NCBI RefSeq assembly: GCF_000425705.1
Contig: NZ_AUDY01000008.1
Coordinates: 682,001-746,000, forward strand
DNA length: 64,000 nt
Reading direction: 5' to 3'
Source: Halobacillus kuroshimensis DSM 18393
Lineage (GTDB): Bacteria; Bacillota; Bacilli; Bacillales; Halobacillaceae
Numbering within the stretch: the stretch's first letter is position 1; every line of letters begins with the position of its first letter. This document shows positions 17,960 through 27,224 of the stretch, one piece after another. Made by a program: the position numbers and the translations under genes. Under the pieces are notes generated by a model, which was not told where the DNA came from, searched no databases, and saw only the letters and a program-made list of their open reading frames with translations.

Positions 17960-19259
17960 AGCTTTTTTTGAATCTGTGATCCGCCAGGCAGATACGTATA
18001 AGCGCTACGGGAAAATTCACCGCGTTGTCGGTCTGATGATTGAGTCCAAAGGTCCGGAGGCTTCGATCGGAGAAGTGTGTACCATTCATTCGCCGATAAA
18101 TGGACAGGTAACTATCCAGGCGGAAGTGGTCGGCTTCCATGATGAAAACATTCTGCTTATGCCTTATCAGGAAGTGACTCATATCAGCCCTGGAAGTCTG
18201 GTGGAAGCTACTGGATCCCCTTTGAACATTCATGTGGGCAGAGGCCTGATCGGGAGTGTGCTGGATGCTTCCGGACAGCCGCTGGACGGAAGCCGGCTGC
18301 CCAAGGGGTTGAAAGAATATCCGACGATTCAGGACCCCCCGAACCCTTTATCAAGGCCTCCGGTAAGAGAGCCGATACAAGTCGGTGTCCGTGCGGTTGA
18401 TTCCTTGTTGAGTGTCGGCAAAGGGCAGCGCGTAGGGATTTTTGCAGGCAGTGGTGTTGGAAAAAGTACGTTGATGGGCATGATTGCCCGAAACAGCTCG
18501 GCGGATTTGAATGTGATCGCCTTAATCGGAGAGAGGGGCCGGGAAGTCCGGGAATTTATCGAACATGATCTTGGAGAAGAAGGGCTGAGGCGGTCCATTG
18601 TTGTTGTGGCAACTTCAGATCAGCCGGCTTTAATGAGAGTGAAAGGGGCCTATACGGCGACAGCCATCAGTGAGTATTTCCGTGACCTTGGCTATAACGT
18701 CAACCTGATGATGGATTCCGTCACAAGGTTTGCAATGGCCCAGCGTGAAATCGGTCTGGCCACTGGCGAACCTCCGACTACGAAAGGGTACACGCCGTCT
18801 GTCTTCGCTCTCCTTCCAAAGCTTTTGGAACGTACAGGGGCTTCGAACAGGGGAACGATTACAGCCTTCTATACCGTTCTTGTAGATGGGGATGACTTAA
18901 ACGAACCGATCGCTGACACAGTCCGCGGTATTCTGGACGGCCATTTTGTTCTTGATCGCAAACTGGCTGAGCAGGGAAGGTTTCCTGCAGTCAATATCCT
19001 GAAATCCATCAGCCGCGTGATGAAGCAGATTGTCACAGAGGATCATGCCCATGCAGCATCCCAGCTCCGTGCTCATCTGGCGACGTATGAAGAGAACAGA
19101 GAATTGATTCAAATTGGCGCTTATAAAAAAGGGTCCAGCCGGGACATTGATGAATCGATTTCCTACTATCCGCATCTGGTGAAGTTTTTAAAACAGGATG
19201 TATATGAACCGGCAAGCTATGAAGGTTCGGTGGAAGATTTGAAGGGGTTATTTGAATAG
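17952..19259 (+). CDS. fliI: flagellum-specific ATPase FliI
   Basis: FliI is the F1-like ATPase that energises and prepares substrates for flagellar export. The 435-residue product has Walker A GIFAGSGVGKST (about 163-174). Further motifs are LIGERGREVREF, DQPALMRVKGAYTATAISEYFRD, VNLMMDSVTRFAMAQREIGL and the arginine-finger region. The ATG lies in ATGAATGA, whose final TGA is the fliH stop, an 8-base overlap. Confidence 0.97.
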   Translation: MNEAFFESVIRQADTYKRYGKIHRVVGLMIESKGPEASIGEVCTIHSPINGQVTIQAEVVGFHDENILLMPYQEVTHISPGSLVEATGSPLNIHVGRGLIGSVLDASGQPLDGSRLPKGLKEYPTIQDPPNPLSRPPVREPIQVGVRAVDSLLSVGKGQRVGIFAGSGVGKSTLMGMIARNSSADLNVIALIGERGREVREFIEHDLGEEGLRRSIVVVATSDQPALMRVKGAYTATAISEYFRDLGYNVNLMMDSVTRFAMAQREIGLATGEPPTTKGYTPSVFALLPKLLERTGASNRGTITAFYTVLVDGDDLNEPIADTVRGILDGHFVLDRKLAEQGRFPAVNILKSISRVMKQIVTEDHAHAASQLRAHLATYEENRELIQIGAYKKGSSRDIDESISYYPHLVKFLKQDVYEPASYEGSVEDLKGLFE

Positions 19260-19271
19260 GGGGATTTGTAA

Positions 19272-19724
19272 ATGACGGCCGTTGTTCAAACCTATCAAAA
19301 GATTAAGGACTTGAGAGATAAAGACAAGCATGAAAAGCAGAAAGAGTACCAAAAAACAGTGGAAACCTTTGAAAAACGGGCCGGCGAGCTGTATGAAAGG
19401 CTCAGGGAAAAAGAGACGGCAGTTGAACAGTTCAACGATTCCTTATCACGGGGGACTCTCCAGGCCGCCGCTTTTGTTCAACACCGGCAGTATATTGAAC
19501 ATTTAGAAGCCATCGTTGATGATCTGCAGCCGTCCGTCCAACAGGCCCGTATGAAAATGGAGCACGCTCAAACTGTTCTCACAGATGCTTACATCGAAGT
19601 GAAAAAGTATGAAAAATTAATAGAAATGAAGGAAGAAGAAGAAGTGCAGTGGATGAAACACGAAGAAAATGCACGCATGGATGAACTGTCCATGAATCAA
19701 TACTTAAATTTCTTAAACAGGTGA
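19272..19724 (+). CDS. fliJ: flagellar export chaperone FliJ
   Basis: FliJ is a coiled-coil export component that links FliI and FlhA. The 150-residue product is almost entirely charged helix (KDLRDKDKHEKQKEYQK, ERLREKETAVEQFN), and FliJ proteins share little sequence beyond that. Identity rests on length, coiled-coil composition and position right after fliI. GGGGGA precedes the ATG. Confidence 0.88.
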   Translation: MTAVVQTYQKIKDLRDKDKHEKQKEYQKTVETFEKRAGELYERLREKETAVEQFNDSLSRGTLQAAAFVQHRQYIEHLEAIVDDLQPSVQQARMKMEHAQTVLTDAYIEVKKYEKLIEMKEEEEVQWMKHEENARMDELSMNQYLNFLNR

Positions 19725-19728
19725 TGGT

Positions 19729-20313
19729 ATGGCTGGAAAAATAAAAAACAACCCAACAAAAGAGCGTTCCTTAGGTAAAATCATGCTCGCTGTCTTCATT
19801 CCTTTTATCTTTCTTGGTGTTCTCGCATGGGTAGCACTGACACTGTCAGGGATGAACGTTTCCAAAGAGGTTGGAAAAGCTGCGTCTGCCATTCCGGGAC
19901 TCTCAACATTCACTTCTTCCAATGAAGCAGAATCTACCGGGGATACCAGTGACCGTCTGGAGGCAGCACTGGCAAACAAAGAAGCTGAAATCAACCAATT
20001 GAAACAGGAGGCTTCAGATAAAGAATCATTGATGGAAGAGAAGGATAGACAAATCCTTCAGCTTCAAGCCGATTTGGAAGAAGCTTCCCAGCCGTCAGTG
20101 CAGGAAGAGGAGGCTGAAGACTCCGTGAAGGATCTGGCCTTGTCATTCCGTGAGATGGACGCAGAAGATGCAGCACCCATTTTACAGGAAATGAATCAGG
20201 ATAAAGCAGTACTCGTTCTAAAAGAGATTACGAATAAAGAACGTGGAACGATTTTAGGCGCTATGGAATCGGCAGCCGCAGCCGAGATTGCCGTACGTTT
20301 AATGGATGAATAA
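19729..20313 (+). CDS. ylxF: YlxF-like protein with MgtE-N-type domain
   Basis: This 194-residue protein has a short basic N-terminus and one membrane segment (about 18-42, IMLAVFIPFIFLGVLAWVAL). A long coiled coil (SDRLEAALANKEAEINQLK onward) leads to a C-terminal MgtE-N-like helical repeat domain (MDAEDAAPILQEMNQDKAVLVL). The same arrangement is found in B. subtilis YlxF at the same place. It is likely an accessory basal-body or motor assembly protein; its exact role is not known to me. It begins 4 bases after fliJ. Confidence 0.83.
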   Translation: MAGKIKNNPTKERSLGKIMLAVFIPFIFLGVLAWVALTLSGMNVSKEVGKAASAIPGLSTFTSSNEAESTGDTSDRLEAALANKEAEINQLKQEASDKESLMEEKDRQILQLQADLEEASQPSVQEEEAEDSVKDLALSFREMDAEDAAPILQEMNQDKAVLVLKEITNKERGTILGAMESAAAAEIAVRLMDE

Positions 20314-20333
20314 ACGGCACATTTGAAAAGGGG

Positions 20334-22523
20334 GTGAAGAAGATAACGACGCTATTTTCATTAGTTCCAAGGTCGGTACCCACGCAGTCACTCACGAGCC
20401 CTTCTCCTAAGACTGATGGGCTTACATTCAAACAAGCGCTTCAGGCTGTAAAAATGTCTGAGGTTGGTACAACTTTACCGGCGGATACCAACGAAAACGA
20501 AGTCCTGGAAGAGCTGACGAATCAAATGCAGCAGTTGATCAATGAAGTTGGGCAGCAGGTAAAGTCCTTGTCCCCAAAAGCTGTCTCTGAAAACGACGGA
20601 TGGGATATACATAATCAATGGGCCCGTATTCAGGGAGAATTCCAGAAGTTTCTCTTGATGCATTCCGGAAAATCATCGAGTATCAAGGCTGATCTGCAGA
20701 CGGAAATAAAGCCGGTGCAGGGTGTGCCGTCCGAGGTTGCTGACCAACATCCCCCTGTGAAAAATAGGGGGCCTGGTGAGGAACAATCACTGGAAGTGTT
20801 AAGGAAATTAGTTTCAGTTGGTACGTCCTCTGTAAGGCAGTCGGAAGAACAGAAGACGGGAAGTCCTCCGGTCGTGGACAAGGATCATGATTTGAACTTA
20901 TTTTTGACATCGTTTATACCGAAAACATCCGGGTCACGATTATCATCCCCTCCCGATTCGGTGACGGAAGGGATGCCGGCAGGTTTGAACAGACTATTTC
21001 AACTAAAGGAACAAGGGGATATTCCCTTGTCATTTGATTTCCAAGAAAATTCCTCGATAAAAAATGAAGAAACAGTTCGGATGCTTGAGAAGGTTAGCGC
21101 AGAAGGAAATGTCCGTGAACAGGAACGTCCACTTTTTATAACAAAAGAAGCCGTCGAGACTTTCGTTTCTCAACTGGAAGATTTATTGGAATCATTGAAT
21201 TCAATAGCTGGTGCAGATGGAGAGCAGGCAGCGATGACAGATCTCGAAGATCAACTGCACGCAATTGGGAATACGCAGTCCCTGTTCATCACTCGGGAAA
21301 CAAAGGGTGATCATTCCCAAACGGCTCTCCAAGATGAAGCGGTAAGTGCAACCACCGCCCTTTCAAATGGATGGAGAGACTTTCATCAATCACTCCTGCA
21401 CCTGGCTTCTCGCAGGGAGGGCAGTGAAGCCATTGATTCTATCACCAGGGAGTTTGCTCCTATAGCGGCAGCTTTGCAAAACATGCATCCGGATGATGCA
21501 GCTGTTGAAATGGCTTCTCTTTTTCGGGAAAGCCACCCAAAAGTGAAGGATATGCTTACAGCCCTGCTCAGAGGGGGGCAGGTCATTGATGCATCTGCCA
21601 GTGTAGAAAAAGGAGACGTTCTGCCTCAGAGTGTTCTCAATCGTGTGCCTGCAGGGGCAGCTCTGGACGTCGAACCATCGCTGATTTCCTTTTCAAAACA
21701 GTTCAGGAGTTTGGTTGAGGCCGTCAGGAATGGTGTGCAGGCAGGGTCAGATTTAAAAAAAATACTGATTCCGCTGACAAAATCCGTTCATCAGGCTTCC
21801 ATGGATTCTGGGAAACAGGACGTCATCGACCGGTTGTTCCGTGATGCCCCGGTCGAGAAACAAGTTTTTCTACAGCTTGCTGCACGGCTGGAGCAGCATC
21901 AGAAGCTCCCTCAAACCTATCAGCAGCAACACCCTTTGACGGGAAGAGAGATGGGCAGGTGGGTCCAGGAAACATTAAAAAACACAGCCGGTGCGGATGA
22001 AGCCTATACACCATCCTGGACGGGGGCTTCTGGAGCGATGTCTAAAGTCGAACAATTTGTCCTCCATGTGAATCAAACGGGAAGTGATCAGACCCGTCCT
22101 GCTGGTTTTCTGCAGGAACTGGAGCGGATGGTCCATAACAGCCGCTTGTTGACACATTCATCCGGGATGAAGGAAATGCAGATCCAATTGAAACCAGGAA
22201 GCCTGGGAAACATGGTGGTACAGGTGACCCAGCAGAATGGTGAGATGATTGTCAAACTAATGGTGCAGACCCTGGCAGCAAAGGAACTCCTTGAAGGGAA
22301 CCTTCATCACTTGAGACCTATGTTCTCACCCCAGCAGGTAGTGGTTGAAAAAAATGACGCCTTGGCATTCACACAGCACCATTCCAGCGCGCAGACTGCT
22401 GATGAACATGGATCGTCTGATGAGTCACGCGGGGAGAAAGAAGACAGGCAGCATGTGAATGAAGAAGAGGAAGGGGAGGATGGCGCTTCCTTTGAAGATA
22501 TATTAATGAATGAGAAAGTGTAG
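20334..22523 (+). CDS. fliK: flagellar hook-length control protein FliK
   Basis: FliK measures hook length and switches export specificity through FlhB. The 729-residue product is long and mostly low-complexity and poorly conserved. The C-terminal Flg-hook domain is clear (MKEMQIQLKPGSLGNMVVQ, LEGNLHHLRPMFSPQQVVVE). The tail is acidic. The start is uncertain. A GTG at 20334 overlaps the only ribosome-site-like run, AAAAGGGGGTGA. That run would be ideally spaced for ATA at 20343, and the next in-frame Met is about 40 codons in. Confidence 0.85.
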   Translation: MKKITTLFSLVPRSVPTQSLTSPSPKTDGLTFKQALQAVKMSEVGTTLPADTNENEVLEELTNQMQQLINEVGQQVKSLSPKAVSENDGWDIHNQWARIQGEFQKFLLMHSGKSSSIKADLQTEIKPVQGVPSEVADQHPPVKNRGPGEEQSLEVLRKLVSVGTSSVRQSEEQKTGSPPVVDKDHDLNLFLTSFIPKTSGSRLSSPPDSVTEGMPAGLNRLFQLKEQGDIPLSFDFQENSSIKNEETVRMLEKVSAEGNVREQERPLFITKEAVETFVSQLEDLLESLNSIAGADGEQAAMTDLEDQLHAIGNTQSLFITRETKGDHSQTALQDEAVSATTALSNGWRDFHQSLLHLASRREGSEAIDSITREFAPIAAALQNMHPDDAAVEMASLFRESHPKVKDMLTALLRGGQVIDASASVEKGDVLPQSVLNRVPAGAALDVEPSLISFSKQFRSLVEAVRNGVQAGSDLKKILIPLTKSVHQASMDSGKQDVIDRLFRDAPVEKQVFLQLAARLEQHQKLPQTYQQQHPLTGREMGRWVQETLKNTAGADEAYTPSWTGASGAMSKVEQFVLHVNQTGSDQTRPAGFLQELERMVHNSRLLTHSSGMKEMQIQLKPGSLGNMVVQVTQQNGEMIVKLMVQTLAAKELLEGNLHHLRPMFSPQQVVVEKNDALAFTQHHSSAQTADEHGSSDESRGEKEDRQHVNEEEEGEDGASFEDILMNEKV

Positions 22524-22531
22524 GTGGTTCC

Positions 22532-22975
22532 GTGACTTCGATTGATCCGTCCTTTTATTTAAAAAATCAGCAGCCCCATACATCCGGAAGCAACATCCTT
22601 GAAAAGGATGATTTTCTGAAAATCCTGATGACTCAAATTCAAAATCAAAACCCGCTTGATCCTATGAAAGATCAGGAGTTTGTTTCTCAAATGACGCAGT
22701 TCTCAAGTCTGGAACAGATGACGAATATGTCGACAGCTTTTCAGTCCTTCACAGAGCAGCAGAACATGTCTTCCTTGATTACCTACAGTCATTTAATCGG
22801 AAAGGAAGTTACGTATTCTTCCAAGGATCAGGGAGGTTTGAAGACAGATGTCGTTGCTGCTGTTAACCAAAAAGAAGATGGCACATATGTTGAACTGCAG
22901 TCCGGCAGTCTTGTATCAGTACAGGATTTGACAAAGGTGAGTCAAGAGAGCGGATCAGGAAAGCAGGAAACCTGA
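22532..22975 (+). CDS. flgD: flagellar hook-capping scaffold FlgD
   Basis: FlgD caps the growing hook. The 147-residue product carries the conserved N-terminal signature LEKDDFLKILMTQIQNQNPL, followed by DQEFVSQMTQFSSLEQM. It is a short form lacking the long C-terminal domain, as in B. subtilis. A GTG start at 22532 follows TAGGTGG, 8 bases after fliK. Its TGA stop overlaps the next ATG by one base. Confidence 0.94.
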   Translation: MTSIDPSFYLKNQQPHTSGSNILEKDDFLKILMTQIQNQNPLDPMKDQEFVSQMTQFSSLEQMTNMSTAFQSFTEQQNMSSLITYSHLIGKEVTYSSKDQGGLKTDVVAAVNQKEDGTYVELQSGSLVSVQDLTKVSQESGSGKQET

Positions 22976-23343
22976 TGGACCCGCGCGTCCATGCTGTCCA
23001 GCCCCCTTTAATGGGAAGGCAGACGAGCATAAGAACAGAGAGAGAAACGTCCGCTTCATTTAAGAACGCCCTGGAGGAAGCAGCAGGGTTGAAAATCAGC
23101 AAACATGCGGAGCAGCGCCTGAAAACAAGAAACATTTCCATTGCGCCGTCTTCCTGGGAACAGATCTCTGCAAAAATGCAGGAAGCTGAAACCAAGGGCG
23201 TGACCGATTCTCTTGTATTGACAAATGAAGCAGCGCTGATCGTCAGTACGAAGAATCGAACCGTCGTAACCGCGATGAACCGGGAGGAAACGCAGTCGCA
23301 AATCTTTACGAATATCAATGGCACCATTTTTATCAATGAATAG
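22975..23343 (+). CDS. flagellar operon protein, TIGR02530-like
   Basis: A 122-residue protein of the small family found between flgD and the hook gene in many Firmicutes. Recognisable segments are SFKNALEEAAGLKISKHAEQ, RLKTRNISIAPSSWEQI, DSLVLTNEAALIVSTKNRTV and FTNINGTIFIN. It resembles a truncated rod or hook-like export substrate or chaperone, but its function is not established. It is translationally coupled to flgD (TGATG). Confidence 0.85.
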   Translation: MDPRVHAVQPPLMGRQTSIRTERETSASFKNALEEAAGLKISKHAEQRLKTRNISIAPSSWEQISAKMQEAETKGVTDSLVLTNEAALIVSTKNRTVVTAMNREETQSQIFTNINGTIFINE

Positions 23344-23426
23344 GCTGGACCCGTATGAAGGGAAGCCGCAGCTGGGGCGGAAGGACAGAAGCACCGGCAT
23401 TAAAACCCGAAAGGAATGTTGAATAC

Positions 23427-24320
23427 ATGCTACGTTCACTATATTCAGGAGTTTCTGGAATGAAAGGTTTTCAAACAAAATTAGATACGATCGGCAACAA
23501 TATTGCCAACGTGAACACATACGGCTTCAAACAGGGACGCGTAACTTTTCAGGATATGATGAGTCAGACGATGTCCAATGCCCAAGGTCCGATTGCAAAT
23601 GATAATGGTGGCAATGTGACAGGGGGACTGAATGCAACCCAGGTCGGTCTTGGGACACAAATCGGCTCCATCGATACCATCCATACACAGGGGAACCGTC
23701 AGTCCACCGGTCGTCCACTTGATCTTGCGCTTGAAGGAGACGGCATGTTTGTGCTTGCGGAAGCGGGAACGGCTGGCGTTAACGTTGGTGGAGGAAACAC
23801 AGATCTTTCACAACTGCAGATCAGTTTCACGAGAGCAGGGAACTTTTACTTGGATGATGATGGTTCACTCGTCAATAACAGTGGGAAGTATGTCATTGGT
23901 AACGAGGGTGCGATTACTATTCCTGATGATGCACAGAGCTTCAGTGTCCAGACGGATGGAACCGTCAACTACATTGATGCAAATAATAACGTTCAGCAGG
24001 CGGGTCAAATTATGCTTGCCAAATTTTCCAATCCCGGCGGTCTTGAGAAAGTCGGCGGAAATGAATATCGTGCAACGCCCAACTCTGGTTTTATAAGCAG
24101 TAATGCAAATGACGATGAATTGAATAACGTGTCTGATCTATCCGTTGCCGGTCAGAATGGAACAGGCGGCATGATTGCAGGGGCGCTTGAAATGTCCAAT
24201 GTAGACCTCGCCGATCAGTTCACCGAAATGATTACATCCCAGCGTGGATTCCAGGCCAATACGAAAATCATCACCACTTCTGATGAGATTCTGCAGGAAC
24301 TAGTCAATCTGAAGCGATAA
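23427..24320 (+). CDS. flgE: flagellar hook protein FlgE (older name FlgG in Bacillus)
   Basis: This is the hook subunit by position in the Bacillus operon. The 297-residue product has the N-terminal MLRSLYSGVSGMKGFQTKLD with IGNNIANVNTYGFK. The C-terminal motif is GALEMSNVDLADQFTEMI and QRGFQANTKII. The length is that of the short Bacillus hook protein, slightly longer than B. subtilis FlgE. The ATG at 23427 is chosen to match the conserved N-terminus; AAAGGAATG lies upstream. An 83-base gap separates it from the previous gene. Confidence 0.94.
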   Translation: MLRSLYSGVSGMKGFQTKLDTIGNNIANVNTYGFKQGRVTFQDMMSQTMSNAQGPIANDNGGNVTGGLNATQVGLGTQIGSIDTIHTQGNRQSTGRPLDLALEGDGMFVLAEAGTAGVNVGGGNTDLSQLQISFTRAGNFYLDDDGSLVNNSGKYVIGNEGAITIPDDAQSFSVQTDGTVNYIDANNNVQQAGQIMLAKFSNPGGLEKVGGNEYRATPNSGFISSNANDDELNNVSDLSVAGQNGTGGMIAGALEMSNVDLADQFTEMITSQRGFQANTKIITTSDEILQELVNLKR

Positions 24321-24328
24321 GGAGAGAC

Positions 24329-24346
24329 GGAGGGTGCCGACCCTCC
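24329..24346 (+). promoter_or_regulatory. perfect hairpin covering the likely swrD start codon
   Basis: GGAGGGT (24329-24335) pairs exactly with ACCCTCC (24340-24346) around a GCCG loop. The GTG at 24334-24336, the best-spaced start for swrD, is inside the stem and loop edge. TCCTCCTTT just downstream could instead pair with the ribosome site AAGGAG. Confidence 0.6.
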
Positions 24347-24564
24347 TCCTTTCTATGATTACATTGACAAAGTTAAACGGACAATCTTTCACCTATAATG
24401 CGATTTACATAGAACAGGTCCAGTCTAATCCGGATACGACCATCACCACTGCCCGCGGTCGTACATTTCTCGTGTTGGAATCAGAGGAAGAAGTGGCTCT
24501 GAAGGTAACGGACTATTTTCGCAGCATAGGCCTGATCCAGGCTGCAGATAAGGCAGGTGAGTAA
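24334..24564 (+). CDS. swrD: SwrD/FlbD-family flagellar protein
   Basis: Small protein that raises flagellar motor power for swarming in B. subtilis (SwrD, former YlzI). The core ITLTKLNGQSFTYNAIYIEQVQ, TTARGRTFLVLESEEEV and YFRSIGL is typical. GTG at 24334 is 8 bases after AAGGAGA and gives 76 residues. ATG at 24355 (69 residues) matches the usual family start MI-LTKLNG, but CCTCCTCC upstream gives no ribosome site. Which start is used decides how the hairpin at 24329-24346 acts. Confidence 0.88.
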   Translation: MPTLLLSMITLTKLNGQSFTYNAIYIEQVQSNPDTTITTARGRTFLVLESEEEVALKVTDYFRSIGLIQAADKAGE

Positions 24565-24568
24565 AAAG

Positions 24569-24985
24569 ATGAACATTTTCAAAGGAATGATCATCACGTT
24601 AAGTACCTTAACGATTCTCGGTGTTGTTGCGCTTGTTTTCGTCCTGAACGTCAATGGCGGAGAAGAAGCATCCGGAGAACGCAGCATTGATGATATCCGG
24701 GAGGCCTCATTTGTAACAGAGGAGATCACCACGGACTTGAAAGATGGAAGCTATGTGAGGATCAGCTTTCAAGTCGTCACAGACAGCACAGCTACGAAAA
24801 AGGAACTGGAAAAGAGGGATTTCCAAATCAGCAATACATTGATTAAGGAATTATCTGTGATGAAGTCGGAAAGCTTTCAATCTGGAATTTCTGATTTAGA
24901 GGAAAAGATGAAATTAAAGATGAACGAGCTTCTTACAGAAGGTAAAGTCACGGACGTTTATACCGTAAACAAAGTCCTTCAATAA
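24569..24985 (+). CDS. fliL: flagellar basal body-associated protein FliL
   Basis: FliL is a single-pass membrane protein that associates with the stator and supports torque. The 138-residue product has a membrane segment near 6-26 (GMIITLSTLTILGVVALVFV). The extracytoplasmic domain has the motif YVRISFQVVTDS and the conserved C-terminal INELLTEGK-like stretch (KLKMNELLTEGKVTDVYTVN). The ATG at 24569 is preferred over GTG 24557, since AGGTGAG is well spaced for the ATG. Confidence 0.93.
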   Translation: MNIFKGMIITLSTLTILGVVALVFVLNVNGGEEASGERSIDDIREASFVTEEITTDLKDGSYVRISFQVVTDSTATKKELEKRDFQISNTLIKELSVMKSESFQSGISDLEEKMKLKMNELLTEGKVTDVYTVNKVLQ

Positions 24986-25006
24986 TCGAAGGAAGGGGGA
25001 GAAAAT

Positions 25007-26008
25007 TTGGCGGAAGAGGTTCTCTCACAAAATGAAATAGATTCCCTTCTATCTGCACTGTCTTCAGGAGAGATGGACGCCGAGGAATTAAAGAAAGAAG
25101 AAAAAGAAAAGAAAGTCAGAGTGTATGATTTTAAGCGGGCCTTGAGATTTTCCAAGGATCAGGTCCGAAGCCTGTCTAGAATTCACGAGAATTTCTCCAG
25201 GCTGCTGACAACTTACTTTTCTGCGCAGTTACGCACGTATGTAGATATACAGGTAGCGTCGGTGGACCAGCTTCCTTATGAGGAATTTATCCGGTCGATC
25301 CCAGCCATGACCATTTTAAATATTTTCAGCGTCCCTCCACTGGAAGGGCGTATTCTGCTCGAAGCCAACCCGAACGTCGCTTACGCCATGCTGGACCGCG
25401 TTCTTGGAGGCCGTGGGAGCAGTGTGAACAAGGTGGATAATTTGACCGAGATTGAAACGACGATTATGTCCCACCTGTTTGAACGAGCGCTTGAAAATTA
25501 TCAGGAGGCATGGGGATCGATTGTGGACATCGATCCTATGCTTGAGGATTTCGAGGTAAACCCTCAATTCCTTCAGATGGTTTCTCCCAATGAGACCGTC
25601 ATCGTTGTTTCATTGAACACGACGATCGGAGAAACGAGCGGCATGATCAACGTCTGTATTCCACACGTTGTATTAGAGCCGATCATTCCGAAGCTTTCCG
25701 TCCATTACTGGATGCAGAAAGAGCAGTCCAAAGAAAGAAATCCGGAAGACTTTGAAGCGATCAGCCGGACGATCCAGGGAGCAGAGCTTAATGTCCTTGC
25801 CGTTCTCGGAGAGGCGGATATGAGTATTGAGCAGTTTTTGAACCTTGATGAAAATGATGTCATCCGACTTGATCAATCCATCGAACATCCGATGATTATG
25901 AAAGTGGATGATGAACCGAAATTTTACATTCAGCCTGGACAGGTGAAAAGTAAGATGGCTGTTCAAATATTAGACGAATTTACAAAAGGAGGCGGGGAAG
26001 ATGAGTGA
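25007..26008 (+). CDS. fliM: flagellar motor switch protein FliM
   Basis: FliM is the C-ring protein that binds phosphorylated CheY. The 333-residue product begins MAEEVLSQNEIDSLLSAL, the CheY-binding peptide. A CheC-like middle domain (FSRLLTTYFSAQLRTYVDIQ, NETVIVVSLNTTIGETSGMIN) is followed by a C-terminal SpoA domain (LDENDVIRLDQSIEHPM). A TTG start at 25007 follows GGAAGGGGGAG. Its end overlaps fliY by 8 bases. Confidence 0.97.
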   Translation: MAEEVLSQNEIDSLLSALSSGEMDAEELKKEEKEKKVRVYDFKRALRFSKDQVRSLSRIHENFSRLLTTYFSAQLRTYVDIQVASVDQLPYEEFIRSIPAMTILNIFSVPPLEGRILLEANPNVAYAMLDRVLGGRGSSVNKVDNLTEIETTIMSHLFERALENYQEAWGSIVDIDPMLEDFEVNPQFLQMVSPNETVIVVSLNTTIGETSGMINVCIPHVVLEPIIPKLSVHYWMQKEQSKERNPEDFEAISRTIQGAELNVLAVLGEADMSIEQFLNLDENDVIRLDQSIEHPMIMKVDDEPKFYIQPGQVKSKMAVQILDEFTKGGGEDE

Positions 26009-27194
26009 TGACATGTTATCCCAGGACGAAATTGATGCGTTATTGAATGGCGGGGGTGACACAGGCAGCAATAAAGATTCAGATCTGTCTCCCAAAGAGT
26101 CGCATCTGGCCATTCTTGAGGAAGATGCGCTCGGCGAGATCGGAAATATATCGTTTGGAAGCTCCGCAACTGCGCTGTCTTCTCTGCTCAATCAAAAAGT
26201 AGAGATCACTACGCCGGAGATCGCTGTTGTGTACCGGAAGGATCTGGCGGACGAATTTCCCAAACCCCATGTCGCCGTCGGAGTGACTTATACAGACGGA
26301 TTCACAGGGGAAAATGTGTTTGTTATGAAGACGAAGGATGCAGCCATCATCGCTGATTTGATGCTCGGGGGGGATGGTCTGAACCCGGACGAAAACTTGA
26401 ATGAAATCGCATTAAGTGCCGTTCAGGAAGCTATGAATCAGATGATGGGGTCCGCAGCGACCAGTATGTCCACCATCTTTAATAAGAAAGTGGATATTTC
26501 TCCACCGTCGATCAATGTGCTGGACTTGGAGGATCAATCCGGGGAGGATATGATCCCTGAGGAGGAAACGTTAGTCAATGTAGCCTTTCAACTCAAAATT
26601 GGAACATTGATCGACTCGAAAATCATGCAGTTGATTCCACTGAATTTTGCTAAAGACCTGGTAGAGCAGCTTCTCGATCCGGAAGGCTCTCAAACAAGTG
26701 AACCTAACATTTCAGATGAAAAACAAGTGCTGGAACAAACCGGGCCTTCTTCACCTGAAGAACCGCAGTCGTCTTCAGGGACTTCACCGGATCGTGAAGT
26801 TACAGAATTTGAACAGCATCAGGCTGATCCGCAGTATGTGGGGGGGCCTGCAGGCCGCAGTGCTCAGGAAGCAGATGTGCAGCATGCACAGTTCCAACAG
26901 TTCGAGCAGTCTCCATCAATGACAGGAACCGCTCATAAAAATCTTGATATGCTGATGGACATCCCGTTAAAAGTCACGGTGGAACTTGGAAGGACGAAAC
27001 GGACGGTGAAGGACATTCTTGAATTGTCTGCCGGGTCTGTTGTGGAACTGGATAAACTCGCCGGTGAGCCTGTCGACATTCATGTGAATGAAAAGTTGAT
27101 GGCTAAAGGGGAAGTCGTCGTCATCGATGAAAATTTCGGTGTGCGGGTGACTGATATTTTAAGTCCAAAGGACCGACTGACAAAATTACGTTAA
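26001..27194 (+). CDS. fliY: flagellar switch and CheY-P phosphatase FliY
   Basis: FliY is the Gram-positive switch protein that fuses CheC-type phosphatase activity to a FliN-like part. The 397-residue product has an N-terminal CheY-binding peptide (MLSQDEIDALLNGG). Two CheC helices with active-site patterns follow (LGEIGNISFGSSATALS and LSAVQEAMNQMMGSAAT). Then come a Gln/Ser/Pro-rich linker (about 230-310) and a SpoA domain (VTVELGRTKRTVKDILEL). As cheC is missing, FliY is probably the main CheY-P phosphatase here. Confidence 0.96.
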   Translation: MSDDMLSQDEIDALLNGGGDTGSNKDSDLSPKESHLAILEEDALGEIGNISFGSSATALSSLLNQKVEITTPEIAVVYRKDLADEFPKPHVAVGVTYTDGFTGENVFVMKTKDAAIIADLMLGGDGLNPDENLNEIALSAVQEAMNQMMGSAATSMSTIFNKKVDISPPSINVLDLEDQSGEDMIPEEETLVNVAFQLKIGTLIDSKIMQLIPLNFAKDLVEQLLDPEGSQTSEPNISDEKQVLEQTGPSSPEEPQSSSGTSPDREVTEFEQHQADPQYVGGPAGRSAQEADVQHAQFQQFEQSPSMTGTAHKNLDMLMDIPLKVTVELGRTKRTVKDILELSAGSVVELDKLAGEPVDIHVNEKLMAKGEVVVIDENFGVRVTDILSPKDRLTKLR

Positions 27195-27224
27195 TACAGG
27201 AACGATATGACAGGAGGAAGAGAA

